From Telopea speciosissima (Eukaryota > Streptophyta > Magnoliopsida > Proteales > Proteaceae): 64,000 nucleotides of DNA. Position numbers and translations under genes: made by a program. How positions within the stretch are numbered: position 1 is the first letter of the stretch; each line of letters opens with the position of its first letter. The DNA is taken from positions 14,023,568-14,087,567 of the forward strand of contig NC_057925.1 in NCBI RefSeq assembly GCF_018873765.1. The letters are read 5' to 3'. Below are positions 1 through 11,410 of this stretch, in pieces. The notes below the pieces were generated by a model. It had not been told where the DNA came from and made no database searches. It was given only the letters and a program-made list of their open reading frames with translations.

Positions 1-1648
1 AACACCATTTAATTAGATAATTAAAAACCATAAAATGCTCAGGTTCAGATGATTCTAGACACATGAAAACCATATTTTGTGGTCTACCTGGTCAAGCCAT
101 TCTTAATCTCTACGTGAGATTCACTAATTGAAGGCATAAATATTTCTAGATATATGCAACCAAATACAAGTTGCCACAGGTAGCTTTTAGAAACTTTTAT
201 AGGTTTTGAAGATGATAAAAAAATAAGGAATAGAGATTTCAGGTTGGTTTTAAATTAAAAATTGTATTCTTTATTTCTTTCTTTCTATATTTGCATGCTA
301 CATATGAGACTGACTGTAACCTATTAAATATTATCAACAGAGAGTACTTTTTGCCAAATTCTCTTACATAAAATTTTTTGGCCAAACATTTCATATACGG
401 CCGTGCAAGCATGCACGGTTGTGTCCCCTCTCACAAAAAGTAAAAAAAGTCATAAACCCCCCACCCATATTTAATGCCTTGAAACTCCCATCCTCTCACA
501 TGCACGGCTTACATAGTCATGTACGAAAACTTCCCCGCAAATTTTTTTTTTGGACTATATTTCCCTCCACCTATAGAGGACAGTTCACCTACCATCCCAG
601 GGTTCACAAACCTCTCCTAAGGTTTTAGTATATTCCAAAATACCCTCTTGATACCCTTTCCCACCCTCTCCCTCCCCGCGTGGGTGAAGGGAAACTCGGT
701 CCTTTATTTTTTGTCTTTTTTTTTTTTTGATAGAAGTCCTTTATTTTTTGTCTAAACCTTATTAACGTATTAAAGCTAATAATTAAGATAGTACAGCTAT
801 GCAAGGAAATTTGACTTGAATTTGTTTTTTTTTTTGGGGGGGTCTGGGGTTGGAATGGATTGCATTCATCAATTAGGATTTCATAATCATCATTCGAATC
901 ATATAAACATTAAACTAACTACATATCTTGACTTCCTAATTGACTGAAATCGGCTAGATTATATATCTTAATAAGTTATAAATCCCAAAAATGATCTCTA
1001 CAGCTTAGATAATCTAACACAAATGATAACCATGCAAGCAAGATTTGATACAAAATATATGGTAAGAAAATACTTTCACTTTAAAAAATATATATGTACA
1101 AAGTGTGCACAAGATCTGATTAGTAATAAGTTAAGGGAGAGGATTAATACAATAAAAAGGATCTTGTTAGCACTTAATAAAAGTTTATTATAAGGTTTTA
1201 TACCTATTTGCATGTTATATATGGGACAACTGTATTCCTTTACATATTGTTAACAAAGAATGCTTCTTTGCAAAATCTCTCATATTAATTTTTCTAAGCT
1301 TTATGAACAAATCAAAGATTTAAAGAAATTCTGTATGTTAGGAGACTTGACTAGAACTAAATGAAATTATCTGATTCATTGAACAGGCACCGATGGGATT
1401 TCATTAGAATCTGACAGTCTTTAATTACTTGTGTATTTTGATTGCCATTTTATTAGGACCTTGAGTTGTCAAATGTATTCCATTCTGATTGTTTCAAAGA
1501 TAGTTCCATTTTTGCAAGAATTGATATTTGGTCATCAATTGGATTTGTCAAAGTACTTAGTACAGTCATGTTATATTAGGTATTAATGGTAGTGTGTTTT
1601 AATTTTTCATGGTTTTTTTAAAATGTGTACATGTAATTAGATTTATAT
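1..1648. other. No gene; diverged repeats
   Basis: No coding region is supported. Two stretches, about 180-380 and 1150-1300, are similar to each other in the same orientation (both contain a TATTTGCATG-like start followed by matching AT-rich text). They look like an old direct duplication. A second repeat at about 550-640 recurs inverted at 7080-7155. The rest is AT-rich sequence with short homopolymers. Confidence 0.5.
550..640 (+). repeat. Dispersed repeat, copy 1
   Basis: The stretch (CCCTCCACCTATAGAGGA, then CAGGGTTCACAAACC, then CTAAGGTTTTA) matches the reverse complement of 7080-7155, where the same blocks appear in the same order. Two inverted copies 6.5 kb apart suggest an unclassified dispersed element. 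No termini could be defined. Confidence 0.5.
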
Positions 1649-3127
1649 TTATTCCTTTTTAACTTTCATATAGTAATTTTTTTTTTGTTTTGTTAAAGAA
1701 GCAAAATGTTGTGGCAGTGAGATAGCTTGCTCAAGGCGTCCCTCATTGTCTCTAAAAACAAAATTCAGTCCTCCTTTCATCGGGCCCTGTGGAATAGCAA
1801 CATCACAATTAACTTTCATAACACGAAAAGGAGGTGTCTTCCAATTGTCATGAGTAGGTGATGAAGCTAAAACACGATTCACAGTAGTAGAACCACATAT
1901 AGAGAACTCATTGAAGGCATTTTATACTACTGAGATAACTTCTAACAACGACCACTCTTTGACGTTAAATACAAAGTCTTGCATGCCATTGGTACCAACA
2001 AATAAAGGAACCTCTTGAAAGAGATTGGCGAACAAGCTTCTAATCAGGACGGAATTGAGCATCTCATCCCTTCAGCCAATCGAGAATGAAAGGTTCTTTA
2101 TCCGAAGGTGGCGAATAAGAGATGTTGCTTCCAAACCATACCAATTTTGCAAAGTTACAACCCAATAGAATATGGTCCGCACTTTCTTTCTTAGCACCAC
2201 ATCATCGACAAGAGTGATCTATTGGCACTTTTCTAGTAAATAAACCTTCACCAGTGGCCAATACCATAGCACAGGAACACTTTATGAGAGTTTTAATTTT
2301 TGGTAAGGTGTCCATTGCCTAGATTCATTTCCATATTTCCTCAGGGATATGCTCAAATGCATGTGATCTTGAAATCGAAGCTCTAGATGCGAACAATATT
2401 CCAGCTTCATTGGAAAAGATGATAAGCAACCTTCACAATTTACTGTCAATTTTTAGATGGGCCCCAAATTTGTCTATCGATCTTCTCTTGGGTTGCCCCC
2501 ACTGAAATTTTCAGAATCACCTCTTGGATATCTAGCTGAAAAAATTGCCACAATAGATCAGTTTTTCAACGTCTGGATATAGGATTGATGAGGTTGGAAA
2601 CAAGGATAAGGTTGCAATTCACAGGCCCTTGTTGCCGAATTTTGTAACTGGGTAGCGATGAAACCCAATTGTCACTCCATTTATTAACCTTGTTCCCTTT
2701 TCCAATCAGCCACAAGAGGCTCGCCGGTAGAGTCTTCCGTCCTTCTAGGATGCTACACCACTCCCATGATGGCTTGTTCCCAAGACTTATTTCAAGGAAA
2801 TTTGCATTTGGGAAGTAGATCGACATTAGGAACGTAGCCCAAAAAGATTCCAGGGAAGATCATAAGCGCCAAGCTGCTTTGGCTAATAATGCTTGATTTT
2901 GAAGTCTAGTATCATCAACAAAGGCACGACCATGAAATCCAATGAATTTTGGATTCCTTTCCGAATCACCCCAATAGAATCTTGTTGCTGCCTTCCTGAT
3001 AAAGTCATGTATTGATGATGGCAATTTAAAGTGTGACCCTACAAAATTCAACATTAGGGAGATGACAGCCTTTAAGATAACCTCCTTCCCAACATGGCAC
3101 AAGAAATTCCTTTTCGACCCTTGCAAC
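1649..3127 (-). pseudogene. L1-type LINE ORF2 fragment (RT thumb, zf-RVT, RNase H)
   Basis: This is the decayed 3' part of a plant L1-like retrotransposon ORF2, read on the minus strand. From 3127 down to about 2860 it resembles the stretch after the RT palm (GKEVILKAV, then FKLP, then FYWG, then LLAKAAWRL). About 2826-2566 has the WEWCSILEGRKTL and GKGNKVNKWSDNW blocks. About 2316-2125 is a zinc-binding zf-RVT segment (MDTLPKIKTL, RKVPIDHSC, CGAKKES, DHILLGCNFA) with a stop between its cysteine pairs. About 1882-1700 is the start of an RNase H domain (KVNCDVA, FVFRDNEGR). The frame is broken several times. The catalytic RT core and endonuclease are missing, so it cannot be active. Upstream sequence beyond 3127 no longer matches a LINE, consistent with 5' truncation. 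Confidence 0.85.
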
Positions 3128-3537
3128 CCTTTAAGCTCTCTCTCTCGATCTCAAGTCCAAACTCTCCATCAACCTCTCACTATAGACCAAGATTTTTGTA
3201 TTTTGGGTATCAGACTAGGATTGTTTAGGTTTTATCCTGATATAATTATGAGTCTTGAAATTGGCTGGATCAGTCATGTACCCGTCCATTTTGTATGGAG
3301 ATTGGGTCAGTCATGTTAGGTCATATTCTTAGGTCTTCTCTTTACTAATCTTATGTTTTCCATTGTCACATGCTAGGTTTCATGTCGTTTGAATATGCTG
3401 TTTGTGCTCATGTTTAATGTTTGGTTTTCTTTTTTTTTTTTACTTTTTTTTTTTAATTGTTTGCATACAGTTTAGGTATTGTTATCATGCATGTCACTTG
3501 CATGTTTAGTACTTAGTTCGCATTGTTCTCATGTTAG
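3128..3537. other. No gene recognised
   Basis: AT-rich spacer with poly-T runs near 3428-3455. I see no coding or repeat signature. Confidence 0.5.
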
Positions 3538-3647
3538 GGTTTGCATCAGTCTTTTTTTTTTTTGCAGGAAGATCATTTGTAGTGGAAATATATATAGAGA
3601 GAGAGTGAAAATTACAAGAGAAAGACTCAAAGGAGACAGCACACAAC

Positions 3648-4158
3648 TAGGGATGTAAATGGATAATCGAAAATCCGAATCCAATCTGCATCCTTATCCG
3701 TTTAGGGACATCCGTATTTGTTTAGATATATCCGGAAAAAAATCCGAATACTCCAATTAAAAATCCGTCCGAAAAAAAATCTGAATACTCCGATAAAAAT
3801 CCATCCAACAAAAAATCCGAATACTTAATAATAAAAAATGAAGTAAATAATTTTATTTTTTTTGGTAATTAAAAATTAAGTAAATAATGATCTTGAGGGT
3901 TTTTGAAGATTCAACAGGTTTCTAGAACATAAGGAAAAGAGAATCGAGATATGGGTTGGGAGTGAATTGTATCCACTAGGGAGAGGAAGGTCTAGGTTAC
4001 ACAAGGCAGAGATGTAAACGGATGGTTGAAAATCTGAATTCGATCTGCATCTGAATCCATCCGAATCCATTTAGAGGTATCCGTATTTGGCTAGGGAATA
4101 TTTGGATCCTGTCACATCTGATCCGTATCTAAGCCGAATTCGATCCATTTACATCCCT
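3648..4158. mobile_element. Non-autonomous hAT-type MITE nested in the LINE
   Basis: The left end TAGGGATGTAAATGGAT and right end ATCCATTTACATCCCT are inverted repeats of the form typical of plant hAT MITEs. Flanking 8-mers CACACAAC (3640-3647) and GACACAAT (just outside the right end) agree at six of eight positions, consistent with an aged hAT target duplication. The interior is built from repeated ATCCGAAT-type subterminal motifs. There is no coding capacity. Confidence 0.65.
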
Positions 4159-4250
4159 TGACACAATTACGTACTAACTTGAAAAAACTCAACCACCTTC
4201 GATAATGCCATTAATGGAAGAGACTAACGAGCTACAACATCATAAAGAAA

Positions 4251-4466
4251 CTAAAACTGAATTTGAAATCTAGGTCTACATTGGCCATCATCAACTAGAT
4301 CATTCATGAGAGAGGGAGGTAAAGATATATGAACTAAAGAATCCAAGAATCTGGTTGCTAATTTTGCCAGGAAGTCAACAATAGGATTGACCTCTTGAAA
4401 ACAATGGGTCAGCTTCCAATCAATCGACGAGAGATAAGCTTGAAGGGCCGTCCAATTCTGCCTCAC
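4251..4466 (-). pseudogene. LINE RNase H C-terminal fragment
   Basis: This open frame of 71 codons resembles the end of RNase H in plant L1-like ORF2 proteins: a histidine-containing HCFQEVN segment, the VDFLAKLA segment and the trailing LPPSL motif. Upstream sequence is lost by 5' truncation of the insertion. It is a retrotransposon relic and not a host gene. Confidence 0.75.
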
Positions 4467-4500
4467 AAATCAAGGCACAGCAAGGTTTACATCAGTCTTT

Positions 4501-5592
4501 ATTTGATATTGCATCATGTTCTTTCACATGTTATGTCATTGTAGTTTTACCCATTCATGTTAGATCTTCGTATAATCTAAGGTTTCTTTCATGAATAGTA
4601 GTTTAGTTTGGCATATTAGCTAGACCCCAAAACGAACCTTTAAATGCACCTGAATGATAGTTTGACTAGTCCTTATTAGTCATGTATGAAATTATTTGTG
4701 AGTCCAAAATCATAATTTAGGCGGCGATTTTTTTATAGATTTTCGTCTTCTCTTTTCTTTTATACGTTGAACAATACGACCTTAATAACAAGTTGTAAAC
4801 ATGTTTAAACTTTTGGTTCATCTGGCTGTCCCACAGGATATTATCGATGTTATTTCTCTGTTTTTGTCAAAAAAAATTTATTTTCTTTATATAAAGAAGA
4901 TTTTTTTTCCTATCATTATTTGTCTTCTATCACTCTCCGATAGATGACAAATAATATTGAAATCACAATGCAAAACCTTTGGCAAAAGGGGTGGGGTTCT
5001 TAACCCATTAACATTCCCAATGTCATCACCATAGTTTGTGTCATTTAGATTTGTCACCACTAGGGATGTGATGGACTCGAAAAAGATGAAGGCAGGGACT
5101 GTTTGGCTCTTTTCTGCTTTCATTAAACTAATGAGAAAACCAATAAAAGAGAGAGAGGGCGCGATAGCCTGTAAAGATTTTTGTGTCTCGAAGCAATGAA
5201 TGAAAAAATGAAGGATCTTAATCTCAAGCTGTCCAATAAAGCTAACGCATAATACAGATTAGATATATATAATGACGATAAAGATGACGCCATGAAAGAA
5301 GATTTTCATTACGTTTGGGTTTCTTTTCTGATAATATAAAAAATTCCAAGTACATTGTATATAAACTCTTAAATATCTTCTGTAAAACGTCAAAGTCTGC
5401 CAAGACAGAAAGAAGACGAAGAAATGATAAAAGAAATAAGTGAGTGAAAGAATGGGAGATGCTTCTGCCCATTTCCAGTCTTATTTGTACTGAAGATGGC
5501 TGCTGTCAGGCTCTTGCATCACCATCTTCTTTACTTAGTTTGATAAGTTGCTGAGATGTGTGCTTGTGTCTTACTTTCTATTCTATGGTTCT
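4501..5592. other. No gene recognised
   Basis: AT-rich intergenic sequence. Short open frames on the minus strand at 4887-5123 and 5242-5472 lack recognisable motifs or splice context. I do not call them genes. Confidence 0.45.
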
Positions 5593-5835
5593 AACCAACC
5601 ATGGTTTGAGGAATTGGCCGATCTGTATTGGTATGGGTGGAAACTGAAATCGATTCTTGATTGATCTTGTAACGATAGATTAGTACAGAAAAGGGTAAAA
5701 ATATAAAATATAAGAATAATTTTAAAAAAAAACAATGATAAATTTGTTTGATACAGATCGATCCGGATCAGTATCATATCAATATCGATCGAAACTAATA
5801 TCAATACCGATACCGATTACTGAAACCATGGTTCC
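5593..5835. mobile_element. MITE-like inverted-repeat element
   Basis: The ends are imperfect inverted repeats sharing ACCATGGTTT. The interior near the right end is rich in GATCGAT/ATCGATC-like motifs and has no coding sequence. The superfamily is unclear and no target duplication was found. Confidence 0.45.
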
Positions 5836-6369
5836 AACTTCCAAATGGACCTTCCACTATAGTTGCTAAGTAGAATCCTCTAAGATTTCCCATGCGTCCC
5901 TTTTATTTAGTTTTATAATTGAAGGGTTGTTTGGAGCGGGTGGTGGTTGTTCAATATGACTTTAAATCTTTCAATTTGTTTGTTAATCTAACATTTGCTT
6001 TTGGATAGCAAAATAGCTAGTAGGATTGATTCATGCCACCTAACAAATTTTTGTTTTTTAAATGAAAACATTCTCTTTTTTGGAATTACAAAACATAAGA
6101 AGATTCTTGTAGCAACCCTTTTTATATTTAAGATAGGAACGTCTAAATGACATATCTGTAAGTATATTTAGAATTTGACACCTTCATTTAATTGTCTCAT
6201 ATTTTATTCTCAAAATTTTTTTAAATTAAAAGTATAAAAGATTTTTAAAATACTATCATTATCAGATATTGGCTACGTTTTTTTTTCAATAGGAGTTTTA
6301 CTGTCATTGATAGTAAAGGATAAGAATCAAGATAGCTAGGAGAGAAGACTTGGGAAATAGAATAAGAAG
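5836..6369. other. No gene recognised
   Basis: AT-rich spacer without a recognisable motif. Confidence 0.45.
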
Positions 6370-7045
6370 TTTTAGTTATGCCAATGGTACAAGCATGCGA
6401 AGAAAGTGAGAAAACGGAAGGATGCGGTACCAACGTAGAAAACCCCGAACCATCTAGGGGCCCCTTTAGGACTAGGTGGCAACTTATGCTCTTGCTTTCA
6501 TCATTTGACATCACATATTCACATAGAAGTCCATCAAAGGGAGGGTGCCACTTCACATTTGGTTGTACAACCTATCCTCCTCCTATATCTCCATGTTAGA
6601 CCGACTTCCGAATGAAGAGATCTTGTTTGCTCCAAAAGAAGACATTGATCAAGAATCAAAGGAAGAAACCTGGAAACAAAAACTTTGATGGAGCAATGAA
6701 TCAAAATGGCGGTGGAGTAGGAGACGAAGTCATATCGCCCAAAGATGCTCACAATCCGATCTCTATTGAACTTTGCTGCACTAACAATGAGGTCGAATAT
6801 CCAGTGTGTATAGCTGGATTACAAGCATCATTGGAACTCTTGGTGAAATGCCTTGAGGTGTATGTTGATTCCCTATTAATCGTCTGTCAGACTCAGGGTA
6901 AACGGAAGATAAAGAGGCTGAAGGCCATACCACCACGCCTATAACGAGAGGCTCAAAAAGAAATTCAAGAAGTTAAACTTCACTTACCTCTAACGAACTA
7001 AGAATTAGCTTGTTGATGATGCCCTGACCTACCTTGCGATCTATT
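6370..7045 (+). pseudogene. Ty3-gypsy polyprotein remnant (RT/RNase H junction and second RNase H)
   Basis: Read on the plus strand, the early part resembles the end of the Ty3-gypsy RT-RNase H region (RTRWQLML, then SSFDITY). The later part is an RNase H of the kind found as a second copy in Tat/Ogre-lineage elements: FDGAMNQNGGGVGDEV, TNNEVEY, AGLQASLELLVKCLEVYVDS, then LLIVCQTQGK. Reading frames shift and stops occur, for example a TAG after the SPC residues near 6600. The homology fades after a KLNFTYL-like segment near 7000. Integrase and protease are absent. The family assignment is established knowledge; the lineage is inference. Confidence 0.75.
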
Positions 7046-7079
7046 ACTGCCAATTCTCCTGCTTCTATTTTGAAACATA

Positions 7080-7155
7080 CTAAAACCCTAGGAGGGCTTT
7101 GTGAACCCTAAGATGGTGGGTGAACCATCCTCTATGGGTGGAGGGGAACTTAGTG
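7080..7155 (-). repeat. Dispersed repeat, copy 2
   Basis: Inverted counterpart of the repeat at 550-640, with the blocks CCTCTATGGGTGGAGG and GGGCTTTGTGAACCC in reversed order. Function unknown. Confidence 0.5.
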
Positions 7156-7800
7156 TTCATATACAAATATAAGACATTTTTTTGCTAAAGAGAAATTGTT
7201 CTTTGTCCTAGAGGAAGGCCTACGCCAACGTTCCCATGTGTATATCTCTCTCTCCTTCCCCTCATGGAATGACATCTTTGTCGTTGTTTGGGGAGAAGAG
7301 AGATAGACCTAGAGAGCGTTGGCATAAGACACGCTCCCGGACTCCTCCCCCTTTGCTAAATGCTTAATTTTTTCTTTTCAAGGAAAAAGGTTTCCCACAT
7401 GGCCATTTAGGATAGAGTGATGTAGTAAATTTAGATAGTTAGGGAATAGTCTGAAAATGCCATAAACAAAATTGCAACTATTTAGTCACTCATCATCTAA
7501 TGTTATACCCTTCAATTGTATGTCCATGGACCTTATTGTAGTCTTGTACATTTCTTGACAGTCCAAAGTCTTTCAATACCTTATTTTACCACTTGGCAAA
7601 CTCAGATTAGTTTGGAATTTGACATGTGAGAAGGGTCGTAATAGTTGTAGATCATACTATGGACTTGCGAAGATAGGCCACTAAACTTAACATAGAGTCC
7701 CTCCTATTGATAGAAATAACGGTTGATGCTAGAAGCCGCAGTGGCAAAAGGTTCCAACAACCATGGTGGACTCATAATTTGGTGTCTCTAAAGCCCTTTT

Positions 7801-7964
7801 TTTAGGGATTTTCATCCTCTCAAGTGTGGTGCACTGCCTAGTGCATCGGCTGATGACCACAGCATTTGAGAAGATAAAAATCCAAGTCTCAAGTGCGGTG
7901 CACTATCAAATGCACTTTAAAGGTGCATTGTGGTGCACTTGAGTGGATAAAATTTCCTATTTTA
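7801..7964. mobile_element. Foldback MITE
   Basis: The two halves are inverted repeats: the left carries CTCAAGTGTGGTGCAC and the right carries GTGGTGCACTTGAG near its end. Inner palindromic GTGCAC blocks recur. It would fold into a long hairpin. No coding sequence and no clear target duplication. Confidence 0.5.
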
Positions 7965-8585
7965 GATGTCTATACGAACTGTTAGGAATTTAGATGACCG
8001 GGTGCAAAATATTAAATGTTACTAGCCCCAACTTTACTTGGTCTAAACTGGGTACCGGATTAAGGCCCATTCACATTTTTTAAATTCTTTCCCAATAGCG
8101 GCCCATTCAACCCAAGAGCTTGGATGCATGCAAAGTACATTATGTTCTATCACTCTCTTTCTATGATAAGCTTATTTTGATGGTCCACTAGTTTTAGTCT
8201 AGTGGCATTTGATATACATGGGATCGTGTGCACGAGCATCCAAGGGAAGGGGTGCGGTGGTCATTTCATAAATCCATATTAGAGGGCATAGGCGACATTG
8301 CTGGGCAGCATTCCCCCCCCCCCCACCCTTTTCATCATAGTGAGCATGGAAAGTGAATATAAGAGCCACATAGTTTAATAATTGGGAACAACTTGTTATT
8401 ACCAAGTGGCAAACTAAGAATTTGTAACCTTATTTTTTTCCTGTAATCTTATTACTAAAAGTTATTTAATGCAATATTTAATAAAAGGGTATAAAAAAAA
8501 TTTCAAAAAGTTGAAAATCTTTTAATGCACTATTTAATACACTTTTTATATGAAATTCTAGATATACTCTCATTAAAAAAATTAT
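7965..8585. other. No gene; low-complexity C-run
   Basis: Non-coding. A C-run of 12 at about 8311-8322 follows a segment resembling other short repeats in the window. Confidence 0.45.
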
Positions 8586-8783
8586 GGAAAAAGGAACACT
8601 AACCTGTGTGGTGGCTCAAAGAGCACTTGTGCCCAGAAACAGTCCAATGTGAAAAGACCAACACACCCCCTTGAAAGGTGGAAAGGACCAGGGGTGTGCC
8701 GGTCTTCTCACGTTGATCTGTGTTTGGGCGTAGATACACGACTACACGTCGAGGCACAACACCAGTTAACATTCTTTCTTCCC
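8586..8783. mobile_element. MITE with GGGAAAAAGAAC-type ends
   Basis: The left end begins GGAAAAAGGAACACTAACCTG-like sequence. The right end, reverse complemented, begins GGGAAGAAAGAATGTTAAC. Similar termini occur at 12738-12850 and 13990-14168, which suggests one family of short non-autonomous elements. No ORF. Confidence 0.45.
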
Positions 8784-8884
8784 AAATTTTTTTTTTGGTG
8801 CGAATGTGTTTTATACTAGGAGTGCAAAAAAACAAGAAGTTATTCCAATCTTGTTGCAACAAGTTGTTCAAGTAATCAAATCTC

Positions 8885-9425
8885 ATTGGCTAGGGCATGG
8901 ACACGTTTTTATTTGGTCGATTGGTTACGGTCCATAATCGACCTGAAGGTATTCAGGCTTTAAACGGGCTAATTGACTAATATAAATGGGTCCTTAAACA
9001 TGTTATAATCGGACTAAATGGGCTTAAAGGGTTAATCAAGCTATAAATGGTTCTTAAACGGGTTATAATTAGGATAAATGGGCTTAAAGGTCTAATCGAG
9101 CTATAAGCGGTTCTTAAACGGGTTATAATCGGGCTAAATGGGCTTAAAGGGCTAATCTGGTTATAAATGGTCTTTAAATAGATTATAATCGGGCTAAATA
9201 GACTTAAAGGGTTAATTGGACTATAGACGGACTATAGACGATTATCAATTGGTCACAGTCAATTAGTCCCAATCGGGCGGCCGTTGGACCACTTACCTTG
9301 TATCGGGATGTACAATTATTAATAGGTCGGTGTTTGAACCCAACATATTTAGTAATCGATTAGGCTTCAATCGATCAATTTAAGTCAAACCTAGCGGTGC
9401 GGTCGACTCTTGAGTCTTGTCACCC
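8885..9425. repeat. hAT-like element holding a 60-bp minisatellite
   Basis: Within this stretch, a 60-bp unit containing GGGCTTAAAGG repeats in exact register at 9020, 9080, 9140 and 9200 (about 4.5 diverged units, 8960-9230). The outer parts are rich in TCGATTGG/AATCGA motifs and end with CTAGGGC on the left and CACCCTAA on the right. That arrangement recalls hAT-type MITE ends. No target duplication was found, so the mobile-element part is tentative. The tandem array itself is plain in the sequence. Confidence 0.55.
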
Positions 9426-10951
9426 TAATAACATGGTTCTCATGATGTATTTAACCTTTCATCTCTTATTGGATGAGTGGAATGCCTAGTGTGATAGCAA
9501 TATGGGAAAACGTCATCCGAGCAATGGCATAGAGGAACGCTCAAATGAAGTGACCAAAATAATATCTTACATTGAAAGGCAACAAGGTCATTTCATGTGA
9601 AAAGAAGAGAGATAAAACATAAAGGTTCAAGTGTACCCTACCCTAGCGGCTTGGAGAATATGTTTCTTAGCAATATTCACAAAATCTGGAATTTATCTAA
9701 GCTATCTTAACAAACTTTGAATGGTAATAAATAAACGGCCCAACGTTTTACTTTTACAATAACAAAATATTTTTCCAATTAAATGAGGTTTGCCACATGG
9801 ATGATTGAGAAATCCTTGTTTTACCTTTGGTAAAATGCATGTTGCTTTTGTTATTACATTTGATCTATTTTTATCATTCAAGAATGTGAAATCAACTTAG
9901 AATACATACCAAATGCACTTAGATTGAAGTAAAATTTTATAAATGAATAAGAAATTTTAAGACCTATTTATCAAGAAAACCAAAAAAAAAAAATAAAAAA
10001 AATAGCCAATGGCTGAACAACATAAACACCGACATGTATAGGGAGAAGAATATATAGAAAACCCTAGCCGCAAACCTAGACTTCCAACTTCACAGTCCCA
10101 TACTCCCATGTGAGTAACACCTCACCAATGCAGTGATTGGTCAATTGTTAATTATTTGAGTTCTTAAGTTGTCGAAATAGAGTTTCATGAAACCTACTCT
10201 CTAGGGTTTTAATTAGATTTTTATAGCTAGACAGAAGCAGGAAAAAAAAAAAAAAAAGTTGAAACAGAGGAATAAAAACATGAATGGAAGCTTGGAAAAT
10301 GTAAATTCATGCATTCTTATTCCCTCAAAGTCTCTCTCACTCTCACTCTCAAAAAAGGCAACAAAAGGTATAAACAGGTGGACCCACTTTGCAAAATTTG
10401 TTCAGACAAAATCTTAAGGTGGGTATGGGAGATCAACAATCTCCATATTAGCCTCTTATATGTATTTTCAAACCATACCCATCACTAATCAAATTAAGTA
10501 ATATTCTAAGTTCTAACCCATATGGTATATCTTCAATTTGAATGGGAAGACTTCAGAGAGTAAGGATTCATGAATGCACTGTCCCCCAAAGGAGACAAAG
10601 ATTTGTACTTGTTGGATTGAGAAAAGGATCTCAATTAAGTTTCATCAATTCTCCCATCTTTGATGAGACAAAATGAAGAGTGATAACATGGGGAAAGGAA
10701 TGGCAACACATGACATGTTGTTTAAAGATGATTTTCCACTACTTTTCCTCACCCAAGAGGACCTAATTTCTTCTGATTTACCCACTTGATGTCCTCTTTG
10801 CCGGTGGCCGAAATTAAGCAGAGCATGCAATGGCCACTTCAATTTTGTCATAAAGGTACTAAGTTGTATTTGGGTTTGCCACCCTTTCATGTCCAATTGC
10901 TTTCCCCGCTTAAACTGGTTAAGAGTATAGTACATAGTTTTGGGGATCATA
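9426..10951. other. No gene; contains a MITE fragment
   Basis: Non-coding. 9866-9917 matches the right half of the intact MITE at 19626-19750 (both contain TTTTTATCAT, then AAATCAAC, then ATACCAAA). Minus-strand open frame 10645-10950 has no recognisable motif and is not called. Confidence 0.5.
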
Positions 10952-11410
10952 TCTTAGAAAAACAATGCAACAGAATGGCGATTTTGCTGAAGAAAATAAA
11001 GGAAAAAAAAAAATCATACACACAAGACAAGAGATTTTTATGTGGTTCACTCAAAGAAAGTAGGCTACATCCATGGTAAAGCGATACTCCAGATCCATTA
11101 TTTCTGTGAAGAAAATACAAAACCTCTCTCACAACTCTCACATCTCTCAAAGAGATAACTACATATATAGTTATAATAAAGAAAACCCTAACCCACGAAA
11201 GTACAAAACTGCCTCCTAGAAGTTCACTCGGTTTGTTCCGGTTCTGAACCAACATAGGGCGAAATACATATCAAATTGAAGATCTCGACGAACTCTTTAA
11301 GTGTAGTGCGCAATTTTTGGCATTTCTGACACATTTAAAGGCAAAACAGCCCGTCAAAGTATCAACAATACTTTCTGGATTAGAATTGAGATCAGGCTTC
11401 ACTAATAACA
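10952..11410 (+). mobile_element. Solo-LTR-like repeat, copy 1
   Basis: About 460 bp similar to 20435-20876 and 24307-24768. Shared landmarks are AATGGCGATTTTGC near the left, a GTGGTTCAC block, AAAACCCTAACCC in the middle, and GATCAGGCTTCAC followed by AATAACA at the right end. The flanking 5-mers TCATA (10947-10951) and CCATA (11411-11415) agree at four positions. Copy 3 shows TG...CA ends, which supports a solo LTR; a SINE is an alternative. Confidence 0.6.

Larger units (their letters stand above)
3538..4500 (-). mobile_element. 5'-truncated LINE insertion with poly(A) tail and TSDs
   Basis: The segment is bounded by near-identical 17-bp direct repeats, GGTTTGCATCAGTCTTT at 3538-3554 and the same with one G to A change at 4484-4500. 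Just inside the left repeat is a T-run (3552-3563), which is a poly(A) tail on the minus strand. Inside the right end, 4466-4251 on the minus strand reads as the last part of a LINE RNase H domain (DWKLTHCFQEVNPIVDFLAK, then SLPPSLMNDL). Target-site duplication, poly(A) tail and 5' truncation together are the signature of LINE target-primed insertion. A hAT-type MITE has since landed in its 3' region. Confidence 0.8.

Noticed and set aside
10645..11255. Overlapping open frames near 10.6-11.3 kb
   Set aside because: No motifs, and the right part is the solo-LTR-like repeat, which recurs non-coding elsewhere.
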